Source: Terriglobia bacterium (GTDB lineage Bacteria > Acidobacteriota > Terriglobia > Bryobacterales > Bryobacteraceae). From it: a stretch of DNA of 64,000 nucleotides. Below, one piece after another: positions 9,890-19,345 of the stretch; within the stretch, counting starts at the first letter, position 1, and each line of letters opens with the position of its first letter. The translations under genes were made by a program, and so were the position numbers. The stretch spans positions 111,433 to 175,432 of the forward strand of contig JAIQFN010000003.1 of the NCBI GenBank assembly GCA_020073265.1, written 5' to 3'. The notes beneath the pieces are model-generated. The model saw nothing but the letters and a program-made list of their open reading frames with translations. It was not told where the DNA came from and did no database searches.

Positions 9890-11782
9890 GTGCTACCGCA
9901 AAAGCCCAAAAAACCCGCGTCGGAGCGGCTTCGAACGCTTTGGCCGGACATCCGCGAATTGATGCGTCCGCGCCGGCGCATTCTGGCCGTGGGATTCGTG
10001 CTGATGATCATCAGCCGCGTCTGCGGGCTGGTTCTTCCGACCTCGACCAAGTACCTGGTGGACAATGTCATCGGCAAGAAGCAGCTCGATCTGCTGATGC
10101 CGCTGGTGCTGGCCGTCATGGCTGCCACAATCATTCAAGGCATAACGGGATTCGCCATTACGCAACTGGTCTCCAAGGCTGCGCAGCGATTGATCGCCGA
10201 AATGCGCCGCAAGGTTCAGGCGCACATCGGCCACCTGCCGGTGTCCTACTACGATTCCAACAAGTCCGGAACGCTGGTGGCGCGCATCATGACGGATGTG
10301 GACGGAATCCGGAACCTGCTGGGCACCGGGCTGATCGAATTCCTGGGCGGCTTGCTCACAGCCTTCCTGGTGCTCGGATTTCTGCTGCGCATCAGTTGGC
10401 TTCTCACCAGCATCGCGCTGGTCATCGTCGTCGTGTTTGCGTTCGCGCTGCTACGGGCCTTCACTACCATCCGGCCGATTTTCCGCGAACGCGGCAAGAT
10501 CAATGCCGAAGTTACCGGCCGTCTGACCGAGTCGCTGGGCGGCGTGCGGGTCATCAAGGGCTATCACGCCGAGGAGAGGGAAGAGGAAGTTTTCGGCCAA
10601 GGCGTGCAGCGGCTGCTCAACAACGTTTTGAAGAGCCTGACTGCAACCTCGTTCATGAGCCTCGCGGCCACCGTGCTGATGGGCGTAGTTGGCGCGGTGA
10701 TCATGTACGTCGGGGCGCGACAGATCACCGCTGGCGCAATGACCCTGGGCGACTTCATGACGTTCACCGCGCTGCTCGCGTTCCTGATCGCGCCTATGTT
10801 CCAGATTGTGGGAATTGGAACGCAGCTCACCGAAGCGCTGGCGGGACTCGAACGCACGCGCGAGGTCCTGCATGAGCGGCCCGAGGACCAGGATCCGCGC
10901 CGCGCAATTTCGCTGCCCTTGATCAATGGCCAGGTGGTGTTCGATCACGTCAACTTCGCCTACGACGCGGGCAAGACAATACTCCATGACGTCTCCTTCC
11001 GCTCCGAGCCGGACACAGTAACCGCGCTGGTGGGCCCCTCCGGCTCCGGCAAATCGACCATCATCGGCTTGATTTCGGCGTTTCACACGCCCGAATCCGG
11101 AACCATCTTCGTCGACGGCGTCGACCTGTCCACGGTGCGCCTGGATTCGTTCCGGACTCAGCTCGGCGTGGTGTTGCAGGAAACGTTCCTGTTCGACGGA
11201 ACGATTCGCGAAAATGTCGCGTTCGCCCGGCCCGCCGCCACCGAGCAGCAGATCATGGAGGCCTGCCGGATCGCGCGCGTGGATGAGTTCGCCGAGGGCT
11301 TCGAGAAAAAGTACGACACCATCGTCGGCGAGCGCGGTGTCAAGCTTTCCGGCGGCCAGCGCCAGCGCGTTTCGATCGCGCGGGCGATTCTGGCCGATCC
11401 GCGCATCCTGATTCTGGACGAAGCCACGTCCAGCCTGGATTCCGAGTCCGAAGCGATGATCCAGGAGGGCTTGAAATACCTGATGCAGGGCCGCACCACG
11501 TTCGTGATCGCGCACCGGCTCTCCACTATCCGGCGCGCCGACCAGATCCTGGTGGTGGAGGCCGGAAGCATCGTCGAGCGCGGGACTCACCAGGAGTTGT
11601 ATGGCGCGCAGGGCCGCTACTGGGATCTCTACACCAAGCAACACGGCCTGGAAGCCAACCTGTTCTTGGCGCCCGGCGAAGGCGAAGAGCAGGCCGCGGC
11701 GGAGGCGGCCGCCAACGGTCCCAGAGCGCAGGGCGCCGGCTCCAACGTGCTATCGGACGCCGTACGCCTCCTGCGCGGCTAA
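9890..11782 (+). CDS. ABC exporter, fused permease and ATP-binding protein (MsbA-like)
   Basis: A 630-aa half-transporter. The N-terminal six-helix exporter membrane domain (about residues 25-320) is followed by a nucleotide-binding domain with Walker A GPSGSGKST, signature LSGGQRQR and Walker B ILILDEATS, then the H-loop IAHRLST. It would work as a homodimer exporting a lipid, peptide or drug; the substrate cannot be read. The GTG start at 9890 has no clear ribosome site, and a TACAAT hexamer 14 bases upstream could be a -10 element. A twin-hairpin element begins 6 bases after the stop. Confidence 0.9.
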   Translation: MLPQKPKKPASERLRTLWPDIRELMRPRRRILAVGFVLMIISRVCGLVLPTSTKYLVDNVIGKKQLDLLMPLVLAVMAATIIQGITGFAITQLVSKAAQRLIAEMRRKVQAHIGHLPVSYYDSNKSGTLVARIMTDVDGIRNLLGTGLIEFLGGLLTAFLVLGFLLRISWLLTSIALVIVVVFAFALLRAFTTIRPIFRERGKINAEVTGRLTESLGGVRVIKGYHAEEREEEVFGQGVQRLLNNVLKSLTATSFMSLAATVLMGVVGAVIMYVGARQITAGAMTLGDFMTFTALLAFLIAPMFQIVGIGTQLTEALAGLERTREVLHERPEDQDPRRAISLPLINGQVVFDHVNFAYDAGKTILHDVSFRSEPDTVTALVGPSGSGKSTIIGLISAFHTPESGTIFVDGVDLSTVRLDSFRTQLGVVLQETFLFDGTIRENVAFARPAATEQQIMEACRIARVDEFAEGFEKKYDTIVGERGVKLSGGQRQRVSIARAILADPRILILDEATSSLDSESEAMIQEGLKYLMQGRTTFVIAHRLSTIRRADQILVVEAGSIVERGTHQELYGAQGRYWDLYTKQHGLEANLFLAPGEGEEQAAAEAAANGPRAQGAGSNVLSDAVRLLRG

Positions 11783-11788
11783 GCAGGC

Positions 11789-11834
11789 GTGGCGCACGCA
11801 CTCGTGCGTGCCGCGTTCACACTCGTGTGAACGC
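11789..11834 (+). repeat. Twin-hairpin element, copy 3 (46 bp)
   Basis: Hairpin 1 is GCACGCA / TGCGTGC and hairpin 2 is GTTCACA / TGTGAAC; both have CTCG loops and 7-bp perfect stems. It starts 6 bases after the ABC exporter stop and ends 4 bases before the end of the convergent doxX-type gene. Confidence 0.92.
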
Positions 11835-11838
11835 CAGC

Positions 11839-12234
11839 CTATTTTTTCCGAATCACCCGATCCAAACTCCAAGGCCCGGCGCCCGCACTCACGAGCATCA
11901 AGAAAATGAAACAATACAGCACCGCCAGCTCTCCGCCGTTCGCGATCGGCCAGAATCCGTGCGGCGCATGTTGCTTGAAATAGGCCACCGCCATTTCGCC
12001 GCACAGAATGAACGCCACCGGCCGGGTGAATAGGCCAGCCAGAATCAGCAGACCACCAAAAGTCTCCAGCACCCCGGCTGCTCCCAGCAGCGAGAACAGC
12101 CGCGCCGTGGTTCCGTGCCCCAGGCCGCCGAAGTATCCGAACAGTTTTTGAAACCCGTGGAGTGAGAAGGTAAATCCCGCCGCGATTCTCAGCAGCGAGA
12201 GCGCGTATGGTTCGAATGTGCCCTCTCGAGCCAA
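11839..12234 (-). CDS. DoxX-family membrane protein
   Basis: A small membrane protein of about 131 aa with four hydrophobic segments and the DoxX landmarks LLRIAAGFTFSLHGFQKLFG and GGLLILAGLFTRPVA. The function of DoxX proteins is not settled; some are linked to thiosulfate oxidation or redox balance. I place the start at the TTG at 12234, because a longer frame back to 12357 would overlap the ferredoxin gene with low-complexity Arg-rich sequence. That TTG is 8 bases after the ferredoxin stop, so both genes are probably one operon. Confidence 0.82.
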   Translation of the reverse strand: MAREGTFEPYALSLLRIAAGFTFSLHGFQKLFGYFGGLGHGTTARLFSLLGAAGVLETFGGLLILAGLFTRPVAFILCGEMAVAYFKQHAPHGFWPIANGGELAVLYCFIFLMLVSAGAGPWSLDRVIRKK

Positions 12235-12242
12235 GGCGGACC

Positions 12243-12626
12243 CTATCGCTTCGCGGCGGGGATGGCGTCGCCGAGGTTCATGGAGCCGCCGCCTTCGCTG
12301 ACGTAGTTGCGATTCCAGGACGGAATCTCCACTTCCACGTCGCCTTCCACGATGCACTGGCAGCCCAGGCGCGAGCGCAGCGTCAACCCGGCGGCCATGT
12401 CCAGACGGTCGGCCTCATCGTCGTCCATTTCCGAAAGATTTTCCATGCCTTTGGTGACGATGACGTGACAGGTAGTGCAGGCGCAGTTGCCGCCGCAGGC
12501 GTGCTCCAGGTGGATTCCGTTGTTCAAGCAGACGTCCAGAAGGGATTCCGGTTTCCCGTGCTCCTGATAAGGAAGCTGGCCGGATTCGAATTCCACCGTC
12601 TTTCCGTCGATTGTGACTTTGGGCAA
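12243..12626 (-). CDS. fdx: 2Fe-2S ferredoxin (ISC/adrenodoxin type)
   Basis: A 127-aa plant/adrenodoxin-fold ferredoxin. The cluster cysteines are in ACGGNCACTTCHV and in the later RLGCQC region, giving the spacing C-x5-C-x2-C-xn-C typical of ISC-type Fdx proteins. It carries one electron in the cytoplasm, for Fe-S assembly or an oxygenase. It has an extended C-terminus (EIPSWNRNYVSEGGGSMN). It is divergent from argS and precedes the DoxX gene by 8 bases. Confidence 0.9.
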   Translation of the reverse strand: MPKVTIDGKTVEFESGQLPYQEHGKPESLLDVCLNNGIHLEHACGGNCACTTCHVIVTKGMENLSEMDDDEADRLDMAAGLTLRSRLGCQCIVEGDVEVEIPSWNRNYVSEGGGSMNLGDAIPAAKR

Positions 12627-12677
12627 GTCTCATTATATCGTGCGAGCCGCGCGCGCCCTACTGCATACTGGTAGGAA

Positions 12678-14633
12678 GTGTTCCATCTCATCGAGAAGCA
12701 AATTTCGGAGCGCGTGGCCGAACACGTTCGGGCGCGCTACAACGTCGAGAACGTGGCCGCGCTCGAGCAGCCCAAGCAGGCCTCCTTCGGCGAGCTGGCT
12801 ATCCCGGTGGCGTTTCACCTGGCGCGGCAGCTCAAGCAGGCGCCGCGCGCCATCGCCGGCCAGATTGTCGCCGACCTCGGCGCTCTCGAAGGCGTCTCGG
12901 CGCTCGAAGTAGCGGGCAATGGCTACATCAATGTCCGGCTCGATCGCGGACGCTACGCCGACGGCGTCCTCAAAGGGACCGGCGAGTCCCGCGAAAAGGT
13001 CCCCGGCAAGATCATCGTCGAACACACCAACATCAATCCCAACAAGGCCGCCCACATCGGCCACCTGCGCAACGCGATCCTGGGCGACACCTTCGTACGC
13101 ATGTTGCGGCGCGGCGGTTGCAACGTTGAAGTCCAGAACTACATCGACAACACCGGCGTGCAAGTGGCGGATGTCGTGGCGGGCTTTCACTTCCTCGAGA
13201 CAAAATCCGCGGCGGACGTCGAACAGCTCCTGCGCGATCCGGCCGTGCGTTTCGATTACTACTGCTGGGACCTGTACGCCCGCGTGTCGACGCATTTCAA
13301 CGGGCATCCCGAGGATCTGGCCTGGCGGCTGAACACGCTGCACGAGATTGAGCACCGCACCGGGGACCGGGCGCACCTGGCGGCGATCGTCTCGAACGCG
13401 ATCGTCGGCTATCACCTTGCGACCATGCAGCGGCTCGGCATCCAATATGACGTGCTGCCGCGCGAGAGCGAGATCCTGCACCTGAAGTTCTGGGAAACCG
13501 CCTTCGAGCAACTCAAGGCGCGCCAGGCGATTTATTTCGAAACCGAGGGCAAGAACAAAGGCTGCTGGGTGATGCCGGCCAGCGCCTTCAAGGAACAGAC
13601 CCGCGAAGACACCGAGGACAGCAAGGTCATCGTGCGGTCCAACAACACCGTCACCTACGTCGGCAAGGACATCGCGTATCAGCTCTGGAAGTTCGGCCTG
13701 CTTGGCAAGGATTTCTTCTACCGGCCCTGGAAGCAGGTCGACGGCCACACGGTGTACGTCAGCACTTCCGATCCGCAGCCGGCCGGCGCCCCGTCCTTTG
13801 GACACGGGGACTCGGTCTACAACGTGATCGATTCGCGCCAATCTTATCTGCAGGACGTCGTCGTCGCGGGCCTGCGGGCGCTGGGTTACGACCAACAGGC
13901 GAATCGATCGATTCACTTTTCCTACGAGATGGTGGCGCTATCGCCGCGCACCTGCGTCGAACTGGGCATCGAGCTGTCGGAAGAGGACAAGAAACGTCCC
14001 TACGTCGAGGTCTCCGGCCGCAAAGGCCTGGGGGTGAAAGCCGACGACCTGATCGACAAGCTGATCGAGAAGGCTCTCGAAGAAGTGGACGCGCGCCATC
14101 CGGAAGCGCCCGCCGCCGAGCGCCGCACGGTAGCAACTCAAATCGCGGTCGGCGCGCTGCGCTATTTCATGCTCAAGTACACGCGCAATTCCGTGATCGC
14201 TTTCGATTTCCAGGAGGCGCTCAGCTTCGAAGGCGAGACCGGACCGTACGTGCAGTACACCGCCGTGCGCGCGCGCAACATCCTGCGCAAACTCGCCGAG
14301 CGAGGTGAGCAGCTTCCCGACTTCGCGCGCGAGCTGGATGCAGCCGCGCTCCAGCGCCAGCTTGCATCCGAAGATTTCTGGCAACTGCTGCTGATCGCCT
14401 CCAAGGCCGACTCCGCGGTCGACCGCGCCATCTCGTCAGGCGAACCGGCGCATGTCGCCAAGTACGCGTTTCAACTGGCGCAGGCGTTCAACAATTTCTA
14501 TCACGGCTATCCGGTCCTGACCGAGGAGAATCGCGAGAAGCGAATCTTCCTGCTATGGATGACCGACTACTTCCGCGCGCAGCTCGAGCAGACGCTTAGC
14601 GTCCTCGGTATCTTCGTCCCCGACTACATGTAG
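12678..14633 (+). CDS. argS: Arginyl-tRNA synthetase
   Basis: A 651-aa class I aminoacyl-tRNA synthetase that charges tRNA-Arg. It has an N-terminal Arg-tRNA-synthetase additional domain, the HIGH motif as HIGHLRN (base about 13055), the KMSK-equivalent region as [13 protein letters not shown], and a C-terminal DALR anticodon-binding domain ([16 protein letters not shown]). The GTG start at 12678 is preceded by TAGGAA. The central part is somewhat longer than in E. coli ArgS. A twin-hairpin element begins 1 base after the stop, followed by acnA. Confidence 0.95.
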   Translation: MFHLIEKQISERVAEHVRARYNVENVAALEQPKQASFGELAIPVAFHLARQLKQAPRAIAGQIVADLGALEGVSALEVAGNGYINVRLDRGRYADGVLKGTGESREKVPGKIIVEHTNINPNKAAHIGHLRNAILGDTFVRMLRRGGCNVEVQNYIDNTGVQVADVVAGFHFLETKSAADVEQLLRDPAVRFDYYCWDLYARVSTHFNGHPEDLAWRLNTLHEIEHRTGDRAHLAAIVSNAIVGYHLATMQRLGIQYDVLPRESEILHLKFWETAFEQLKARQAIYFETEGKNKGCWVMPASAFKEQTREDTEDSKVIVRSNNTVTYVGKDIAYQLWKFGLLGKDFFYRPWKQVDGHTVYVSTSDPQPAGAPSFGHGDSVYNVIDSRQSYLQDVVVAGLRALGYDQQANRSIHFSYEMVALSPRTCVELGIELSEEDKKRPYVEVSGRKGLGVKADDLIDKLIEKALEEVDARHPEAPAAERRTVATQIAVGALRYFMLKYTRNSVIAFDFQEALSFEGETGPYVQYTAVRARNILRKLAERGEQLPDFARELDAAALQRQLASEDFWQLLLIASKADSAVDRAISSGEPAHVAKYAFQLAQAFNNFYHGYPVLTEENREKRIFLLWMTDYFRAQLEQTLSVLGIFVPDYM

Positions 14634-14634
14634 C

Positions 14635-14680
14635 GTGGCGCACGCACTCCTGCGTGCCGCGTTCACACTCGTGTGAACGC
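14635..14680 (+). repeat. Twin-hairpin element, copy 4 (46 bp)
   Basis: Hairpin 1 is GCACGCA / TGCGTGC with loop CTCC and hairpin 2 is GTTCACA / TGTGAAC with loop CTCG. It starts 1 base after the argS stop and ends 15 bases before the acnA ATG, so on a read-through transcript it would occupy the acnA leader. Confidence 0.92.
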
Positions 14681-14695
14681 ACTGAACCATTTACA

Positions 14696-17374
14696 ATGAA
14701 ATCGATGCCCACGTTGAACAGTTTCGGAGCCGCTTCCACGCTCACGGCCGGCGGCAGCAAGTACCAGATCTACTCGCTCGCAGCGCTCGAAAAATCCGGT
14801 GCCGCGAAGATCTCGCGCATTCCCTATTCCATCAAGATCCTGCTCGAAAATCTGCTGCGGTCCGAAGACGGCCGCACGGTCAAAAAGTCCGACATCGAAT
14901 ACGTCGCGAAATGGCAGATCGGCGCTCAGGCGCAAGAGATCAACTTCCGCCCGGCCCGCGTGCTGCTGCAGGATTTCACCGGCGTGCCCTGCGTGGTCGA
15001 CCTGGCGGTGATGCGCGACGCCCTGCGCGACATGGGCGCCGACCCCAAGCGCGCCAATCCGCTGATCCCGGTGGACCTGGTGATCGACCATTCCGTGCAG
15101 GTCGACAAGTTCGGTTCCAAGGATTCTTTCAGCGTCAACGCGCTGCTCGAGTTCCAACGCAACCAGGAGCGCTACGCGTTCCTGCGCTGGGGCCAGAAGG
15201 CGTTTCAGGATTTTCGCGTGGTGCCGCCGGATACCGGCATCGTGCACCAGGTCAACCTGGAATACCTGGCCTCGGTGGTGTTCACCGATCGCCGCGAATC
15301 GCCCGTGCTGGCTTATCCCGACACGCTGATGGGCACCGATTCGCACACCACCATGATCAATGGCCTGGGCGTGGTGGGATGGGGCGTCGGCGGAATCGAG
15401 GCCGAAGCCTGCATGCTCGGCCAGCCGATCTCCATGCTGCTGCCCGAAGTGGTGGGCTTCAAATTGAAAGGCCGCCTCAACGCGGGCGCCACCGCCACCG
15501 ACCTGGTGCTCACCGTCACGCAAATGCTGCGCAAGAAGGGCGTGGTCGGAAAATTCGTCGAGTTCTACGGCCCGGGCGTGGCGGCTCTCCCGCTGGCCGA
15601 CCGCGCCACCATCGGAAATATGGCGCCCGAATATGGCGCCACCATCGGCTTCTTCCCCATCGATCACCAGACGCTGGATTATCTGCGGCTCTCCAACCGC
15701 CCGCCCGAGCTGATCGCGCTGGTGGAAGCGTACGCCAAGGAGCAAGGTCTCTTCCTCACCGAAAATTCACCGGAGCCGGAGTACTCGGATACTCTAGAGC
15801 TGGATCTTTCGACTGTCGTGCCGTCGCTGGCCGGTCCCAAGCGCCCACAGGACCGCATCAATCTTCCGGACGTGAAGAAGAATTTCCTGGCCACCTTGAG
15901 CGCCGCGCCCCGCTCTGTAGAGATCAGTTCCAACGGATCGAAAACTACCGTCCAGGATGGCTCGGTGGTGATCGCCGCCATCACCAGTTGCACCAACACC
16001 TCCAATCCGTCGGTAATGGTCGCGGCCGGGTTGCTGGCCAAGAAAGCGGTGGAGAAGGGTCTCAAAACCAAGCCGTGGGTGAAGTCCAGTCTCGCGCCCG
16101 GCTCGAAAGTCGTCTCCGACTATCTCAACGACGCGGGACTCACGCCCTATCTCGAACAGTTGCGATTCCACCTGGTCGGCTATGGCTGCACCACCTGCAT
16201 CGGAAACAGCGGACCGCTGCCCGAGCCGGTGGCCGAAGCGGTGCAGAAGGAAAAACTGGTGGTGGCCGCCGTGCTGAGCGGCAACCGCAACTTCGAGGGG
16301 CGCATCAATGCGCTGGTACGCGCCAACTATCTGGCTTCGCCGCCGCTGGTGGTGGCGTACGCGCTGGCCGGCCGCGTGGATATCGATCTCGAGCACGACC
16401 CGCTGGGCGCCGATCAAGCCGGCCACAACGTCTATCTCAAGGACATCTGGCCGACGCCGGATGAAGTCAGCGCGGTGGTCAAGCGTTCGGTGCGCAGCGA
16501 GATGTTCCGCAAGGAATACTCGGAGGTTTTCCAGGGCGACGACCGCTGGAACAGCGTGCAGGTGCCGGCCGGAGACCTGTACGAGTGGAGCGATCGCTCC
16601 ACCTACATCCGCAAGCCGCCCTATTTCGACAACATGGTGGACCCCAACACTTCGGTTCGCGACCTCACTGGCCTGCGAGTGCTGGCGATGCTGGGTGATT
16701 CGGTGACCACCGATCACATTTCGCCCGCCGGATCCATTCCCGTCGATAGCCCCGCCGGCAAATACCTGGTCGGGTTGGGCGTCAAGCCCGCCGATTTCAA
16801 TTCCTACGGCGCGCGCCGCGGCAACCATGAGGTGATGGTGCGAGGAACGCTCGCCAACATCCGCCTGCGCAACATGCTGGCGCCCGGAACCGAGGGCGGC
16901 TGGACCACGTACATCCCCGGCGGCGAGCGGATGTTCATCTACGACGCCTCGGTGCGCTACCAGCAGGAGGGCACGCCGTTGCTCATCATCGCAGGCAAGG
17001 AGTACGGCTCCGGCTCCTCGCGCGACTGGGCGGCCAAGGGCACGCTGCTGTTGGGCGTGAGCGCGGTGATCGCCGAAAGTTTCGAGCGCATTCACCGCTC
17101 CAACCTGGTGGGCATGGGCGTGCTTCCGATCCAGTTCCTGCCCGGCCAGAATCGCGAGACACTTGGACTCACGGGCTTCGAGCGCTACTCGATCGAAGGC
17201 ATTCCCGCGGCGATCGCCTCGGGCGCCCGAGCCCGCGTGCGCGCCGTCGCCGACGACGGATCCCAGAAAAGCTTCGAGGCCGTGGTGCGGATCGACACGC
17301 CCATGGAAGCCGAATACTACCGCAACGGCGGGATTCTCCCGTATGTGGTGCGGCAACTGGCGGGACGCAACTAG
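14696..17374 (+). CDS. acnA: Aconitate hydratase
   Basis: An 892-aa AcnA/IRP-type aconitase that isomerises citrate to isocitrate in the TCA cycle. The 4Fe-4S cysteines are in [11 protein letters not shown] and [11 protein letters not shown], and the swivel domain contains the substrate-binding [16 protein letters not shown]. The frame is open upstream to a GTG at 14654, but that start lies inside the twin-hairpin element and adds repeat-derived residues, so I use the ATG at 14696; an ATG at 14705 is also possible. Confidence 0.95.
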   Translation: MKSMPTLNSFGAASTLTAGGSKYQIYSLAALEKSGAAKISRIPYSIKILLENLLRSEDGRTVKKSDIEYVAKWQIGAQAQEINFRPARVLLQDFTGVPCVVDLAVMRDALRDMGADPKRANPLIPVDLVIDHSVQVDKFGSKDSFSVNALLEFQRNQERYAFLRWGQKAFQDFRVVPPDTGIVHQVNLEYLASVVFTDRRESPVLAYPDTLMGTDSHTTMINGLGVVGWGVGGIEAEACMLGQPISMLLPEVVGFKLKGRLNAGATATDLVLTVTQMLRKKGVVGKFVEFYGPGVAALPLADRATIGNMAPEYGATIGFFPIDHQTLDYLRLSNRPPELIALVEAYAKEQGLFLTENSPEPEYSDTLELDLSTVVPSLAGPKRPQDRINLPDVKKNFLATLSAAPRSVEISSNGSKTTVQDGSVVIAAITSCTNTSNPSVMVAAGLLAKKAVEKGLKTKPWVKSSLAPGSKVVSDYLNDAGLTPYLEQLRFHLVGYGCTTCIGNSGPLPEPVAEAVQKEKLVVAAVLSGNRNFEGRINALVRANYLASPPLVVAYALAGRVDIDLEHDPLGADQAGHNVYLKDIWPTPDEVSAVVKRSVRSEMFRKEYSEVFQGDDRWNSVQVPAGDLYEWSDRSTYIRKPPYFDNMVDPNTSVRDLTGLRVLAMLGDSVTTDHISPAGSIPVDSPAGKYLVGLGVKPADFNSYGARRGNHEVMVRGTLANIRLRNMLAPGTEGGWTTYIPGGERMFIYDASVRYQQEGTPLLIIAGKEYGSGSSRDWAAKGTLLLGVSAVIAESFERIHRSNLVGMGVLPIQFLPGQNRETLGLTGFERYSIEGIPAAIASGARARVRAVADDGSQKSFEAVVRIDTPMEAEYYRNGGILPYVVRQLAGRN

Positions 17375-17377
17375 GCG

Positions 17378-18178
17378 CTAGTCGAGGACGCGCACGAACT
17401 CGGCCAGGATGCGGTACTTCTCCTCGTCGGGATCGAGATCCCAGGACGGATATTCCGGATTCACCGATTCCAGGCGAATGCGCTCGTGCCGCCAGCCTTC
17501 GTCGGATGCGGCTTTCCGGCTGCGGTAGCGCTTCACCGTGTAGCGATTGTTGCCTGAGATTTCCAGGTTCTCCACCAGAACCAGCCGGCCGTCGCGCGAC
17601 CCGGTGACGCCGCGCCGGAAGACGCACAGCGCGCCATCCGGGATCAGCGGCTCCATGGAATGCCCGGCGATCACCGCGACAAACATGTCGGGGGTGATCC
17701 GCAGATCCTCGGGAGCCTCCACCCAGCCTTCTTCGGCCACCTCGCGATTCTCGAGAAACGGCCCGGCGGCCACTTGCAGCGAGTAATGCGGCACATGCGT
17801 GCGGAACTGGAGCACGTTGCTCGAAACGTGCCGCCGGTAGAGCCGCTCCACCGCGCGGGGAAACTCCTCCACCAGCACTGGCTCGCGATCGGTGACGCGC
17901 ACGCTCGCCGACAGCGTCGACTCCAGGTACTCGAATAATTTCGCGGCGCCCATCTCAGCCGCCTTCCGGGCCAGATCTTCCGCCAGCGCGGAGAGCACCT
18001 CCAGGTCTTCTTCCTCTTCCACCAGCGAGTCGAGATCGCGGCGCAGCCGCAGCCACAGCGCATCCGAGGAAGGGTCCTCGAGCAGCACGCCGAGATTCAC
18101 CAGCCCGTGCCCGGGCAGCTCCGCCTGGAGGATGGAAAACCGCCCTTGCCGTGTCGGGATGGCAGCAGAGGCAGGCAT
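17378..18178 (-). CDS. S24-type (LexA-like) peptidase domain with DUF3037-like N-terminus
   Basis: A 266-aa protein with a C-terminal S24/signal-peptidase-like domain: catalytic Ser in GHSMEPLIPDGALCVFRRG (about residue 173) and candidate catalytic Lys in NRYTVKRYRS (about residue 213). The first 110 residues carry no helix-turn-helix. Instead they read FSILQAELPGHGLVNLGVLL, resembling DUF3037, followed by an acidic helical stretch. It is therefore not an ordinary LexA/CI repressor, and the self-cleaving Ala-Gly site is not obvious. It is convergent with acnA. Role unknown; a stress-linked protease is possible. Confidence 0.7.
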   Translation of the reverse strand: MPASAAIPTRQGRFSILQAELPGHGLVNLGVLLEDPSSDALWLRLRRDLDSLVEEEEDLEVLSALAEDLARKAAEMGAAKLFEYLESTLSASVRVTDREPVLVEEFPRAVERLYRRHVSSNVLQFRTHVPHYSLQVAAGPFLENREVAEEGWVEAPEDLRITPDMFVAVIAGHSMEPLIPDGALCVFRRGVTGSRDGRLVLVENLEISGNNRYTVKRYRSRKAASDEGWRHERIRLESVNPEYPSWDLDPDEEKYRILAEFVRVLD

Positions 18179-18242
18179 GGTGTACTGTGCTTATCGGCGG
18201 ACTCCGTCCGCATCTTAATCGGCAGCGCGCGGGCGCGCCGCC

Positions 18243-19304
18243 TCACGGGGAGAACGGATAGTACCCCTTCCTCGCCCGTACCTTCACGCTCCCCAGGCTC
18301 ACCGTCACGTTGATGTTGCGGAACTGTTTCTTGTCGCTCACCGAATCGGGAATATAGCGAATGATGTATTGCGTGGTGACTTCGCCGGCCACCGCTTCCA
18401 CCGACTTGTACATCCCGTTGGCGAGCGCCGCCGCGTAGGCGCCGGTGCCGACTTTCAACGCATAGTTGCCGTCATCGGACGGAGTGGACAGGTACCCGGA
18501 AACATCGGCGTACACGCCTTGCAGCGGGTACTCCACCCTGCCCCCGGTCTCCTCCGCCAGCCGGATCAGGTTCTTCTCATCCTCGTTGTTGAATCCGAAC
18601 GCGACCGTGCTCACGCCGTAAATCGTAACCAGGTTGCGCTGCGCGATTTCGAGCGCCTCATCCAGCGTTTTCTTGCTGGCGTTGTCGTGTCCATCGCCGA
18701 TGATCACCAGAATGCGGCGCGGCTCGATGGGCTCCCCATTGATCAGCTTGCGGCTGGTGCACGCCATGTAAATCGCGTCGTACAGCGCCGCGCCTCCGCT
18801 GGGCTTCAGCTTTTCCAGCTTCTGCACCATCGGCTCGGGATCGGTGGTGGTGTTCACCTGCAGCTCGGCGTCGTTGGAATAAGAGATCAGATAACCGCTG
18901 AACTTGGGATTGTCGCCCGGAACCAGGTTCTGCACCAGCTCGATGGCCGCGTCCTGATAGTTCTTCCAGTGCAAACGGCTGGCGTTGGAGACGTCCATCA
19001 GGAAACCGACCACCACCGGCTGGCTGCGCTCGCGCGTGAAGAACTGGATTCTCTGCTCCTTGCCCTCGTCGAAGACGCGAAAATCCTTCTGGTCGAGATC
19101 GGTCACGAAGCGGCCCTTATCATCGGTCACCGTGACGGGCACGATGACCTCGTTGACCAGGACCTTGATAGAGGGCCCTTGAGTCTGGGCCGGGTTCTCA
19201 GAAGAAGCGGCCGGAGCCGGCGGAGGATTGGTCTTCGCCGGAGCCTGCGACTGGGCCGACAACACCGAAGCAAAAAGAACGCTCAGAAGAACCCGCGAGC
19301 ACAT
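18243..19304 (-). CDS. Secreted VWA-domain protein (VWFA-related Acidobacterial family)
   Basis: A 353-aa protein with an N-terminal signal peptide, then a Pro/Ala-rich linker and a von Willebrand factor A domain. The metal-ion-dependent adhesion site is visible as FLMDVSNASR (DxSxS type), with the usual following Thr/Asp region near DGHDNASK. This arrangement matches the VWFA-related family that is abundant in Acidobacteriota and is presumed to act in periplasmic or surface protein interactions. No partner gene such as a MoxR ATPase is adjacent. Confidence 0.85.
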   Translation of the reverse strand: MCSRVLLSVLFASVLSAQSQAPAKTNPPPAPAASSENPAQTQGPSIKVLVNEVIVPVTVTDDKGRFVTDLDQKDFRVFDEGKEQRIQFFTRERSQPVVVGFLMDVSNASRLHWKNYQDAAIELVQNLVPGDNPKFSGYLISYSNDAELQVNTTTDPEPMVQKLEKLKPSGGAALYDAIYMACTSRKLINGEPIEPRRILVIIGDGHDNASKKTLDEALEIAQRNLVTIYGVSTVAFGFNNEDEKNLIRLAEETGGRVEYPLQGVYADVSGYLSTPSDDGNYALKVGTGAYAAALANGMYKSVEAVAGEVTTQYIIRYIPDSVSDKKQFRNINVTVSLGSVKVRARKGYYPFSP

Positions 19305-19345
19305 AGAGAAACCTTGCTCTGATTATAGAGGAATTCCGCGAGGCA

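Noticed and set aside
11839..12357. 172-codon version of the DoxX gene
   Set aside because: The first 41 codons overlap ferredoxin and read as Arg-rich noise; the TTG at 12234 fits the DoxX family start.
14910..16464. A 517-codon frame inside acnA
   Set aside because: Arg/Gly-rich shadow of aconitase caused by high GC; aconitase itself has all catalytic motifs.
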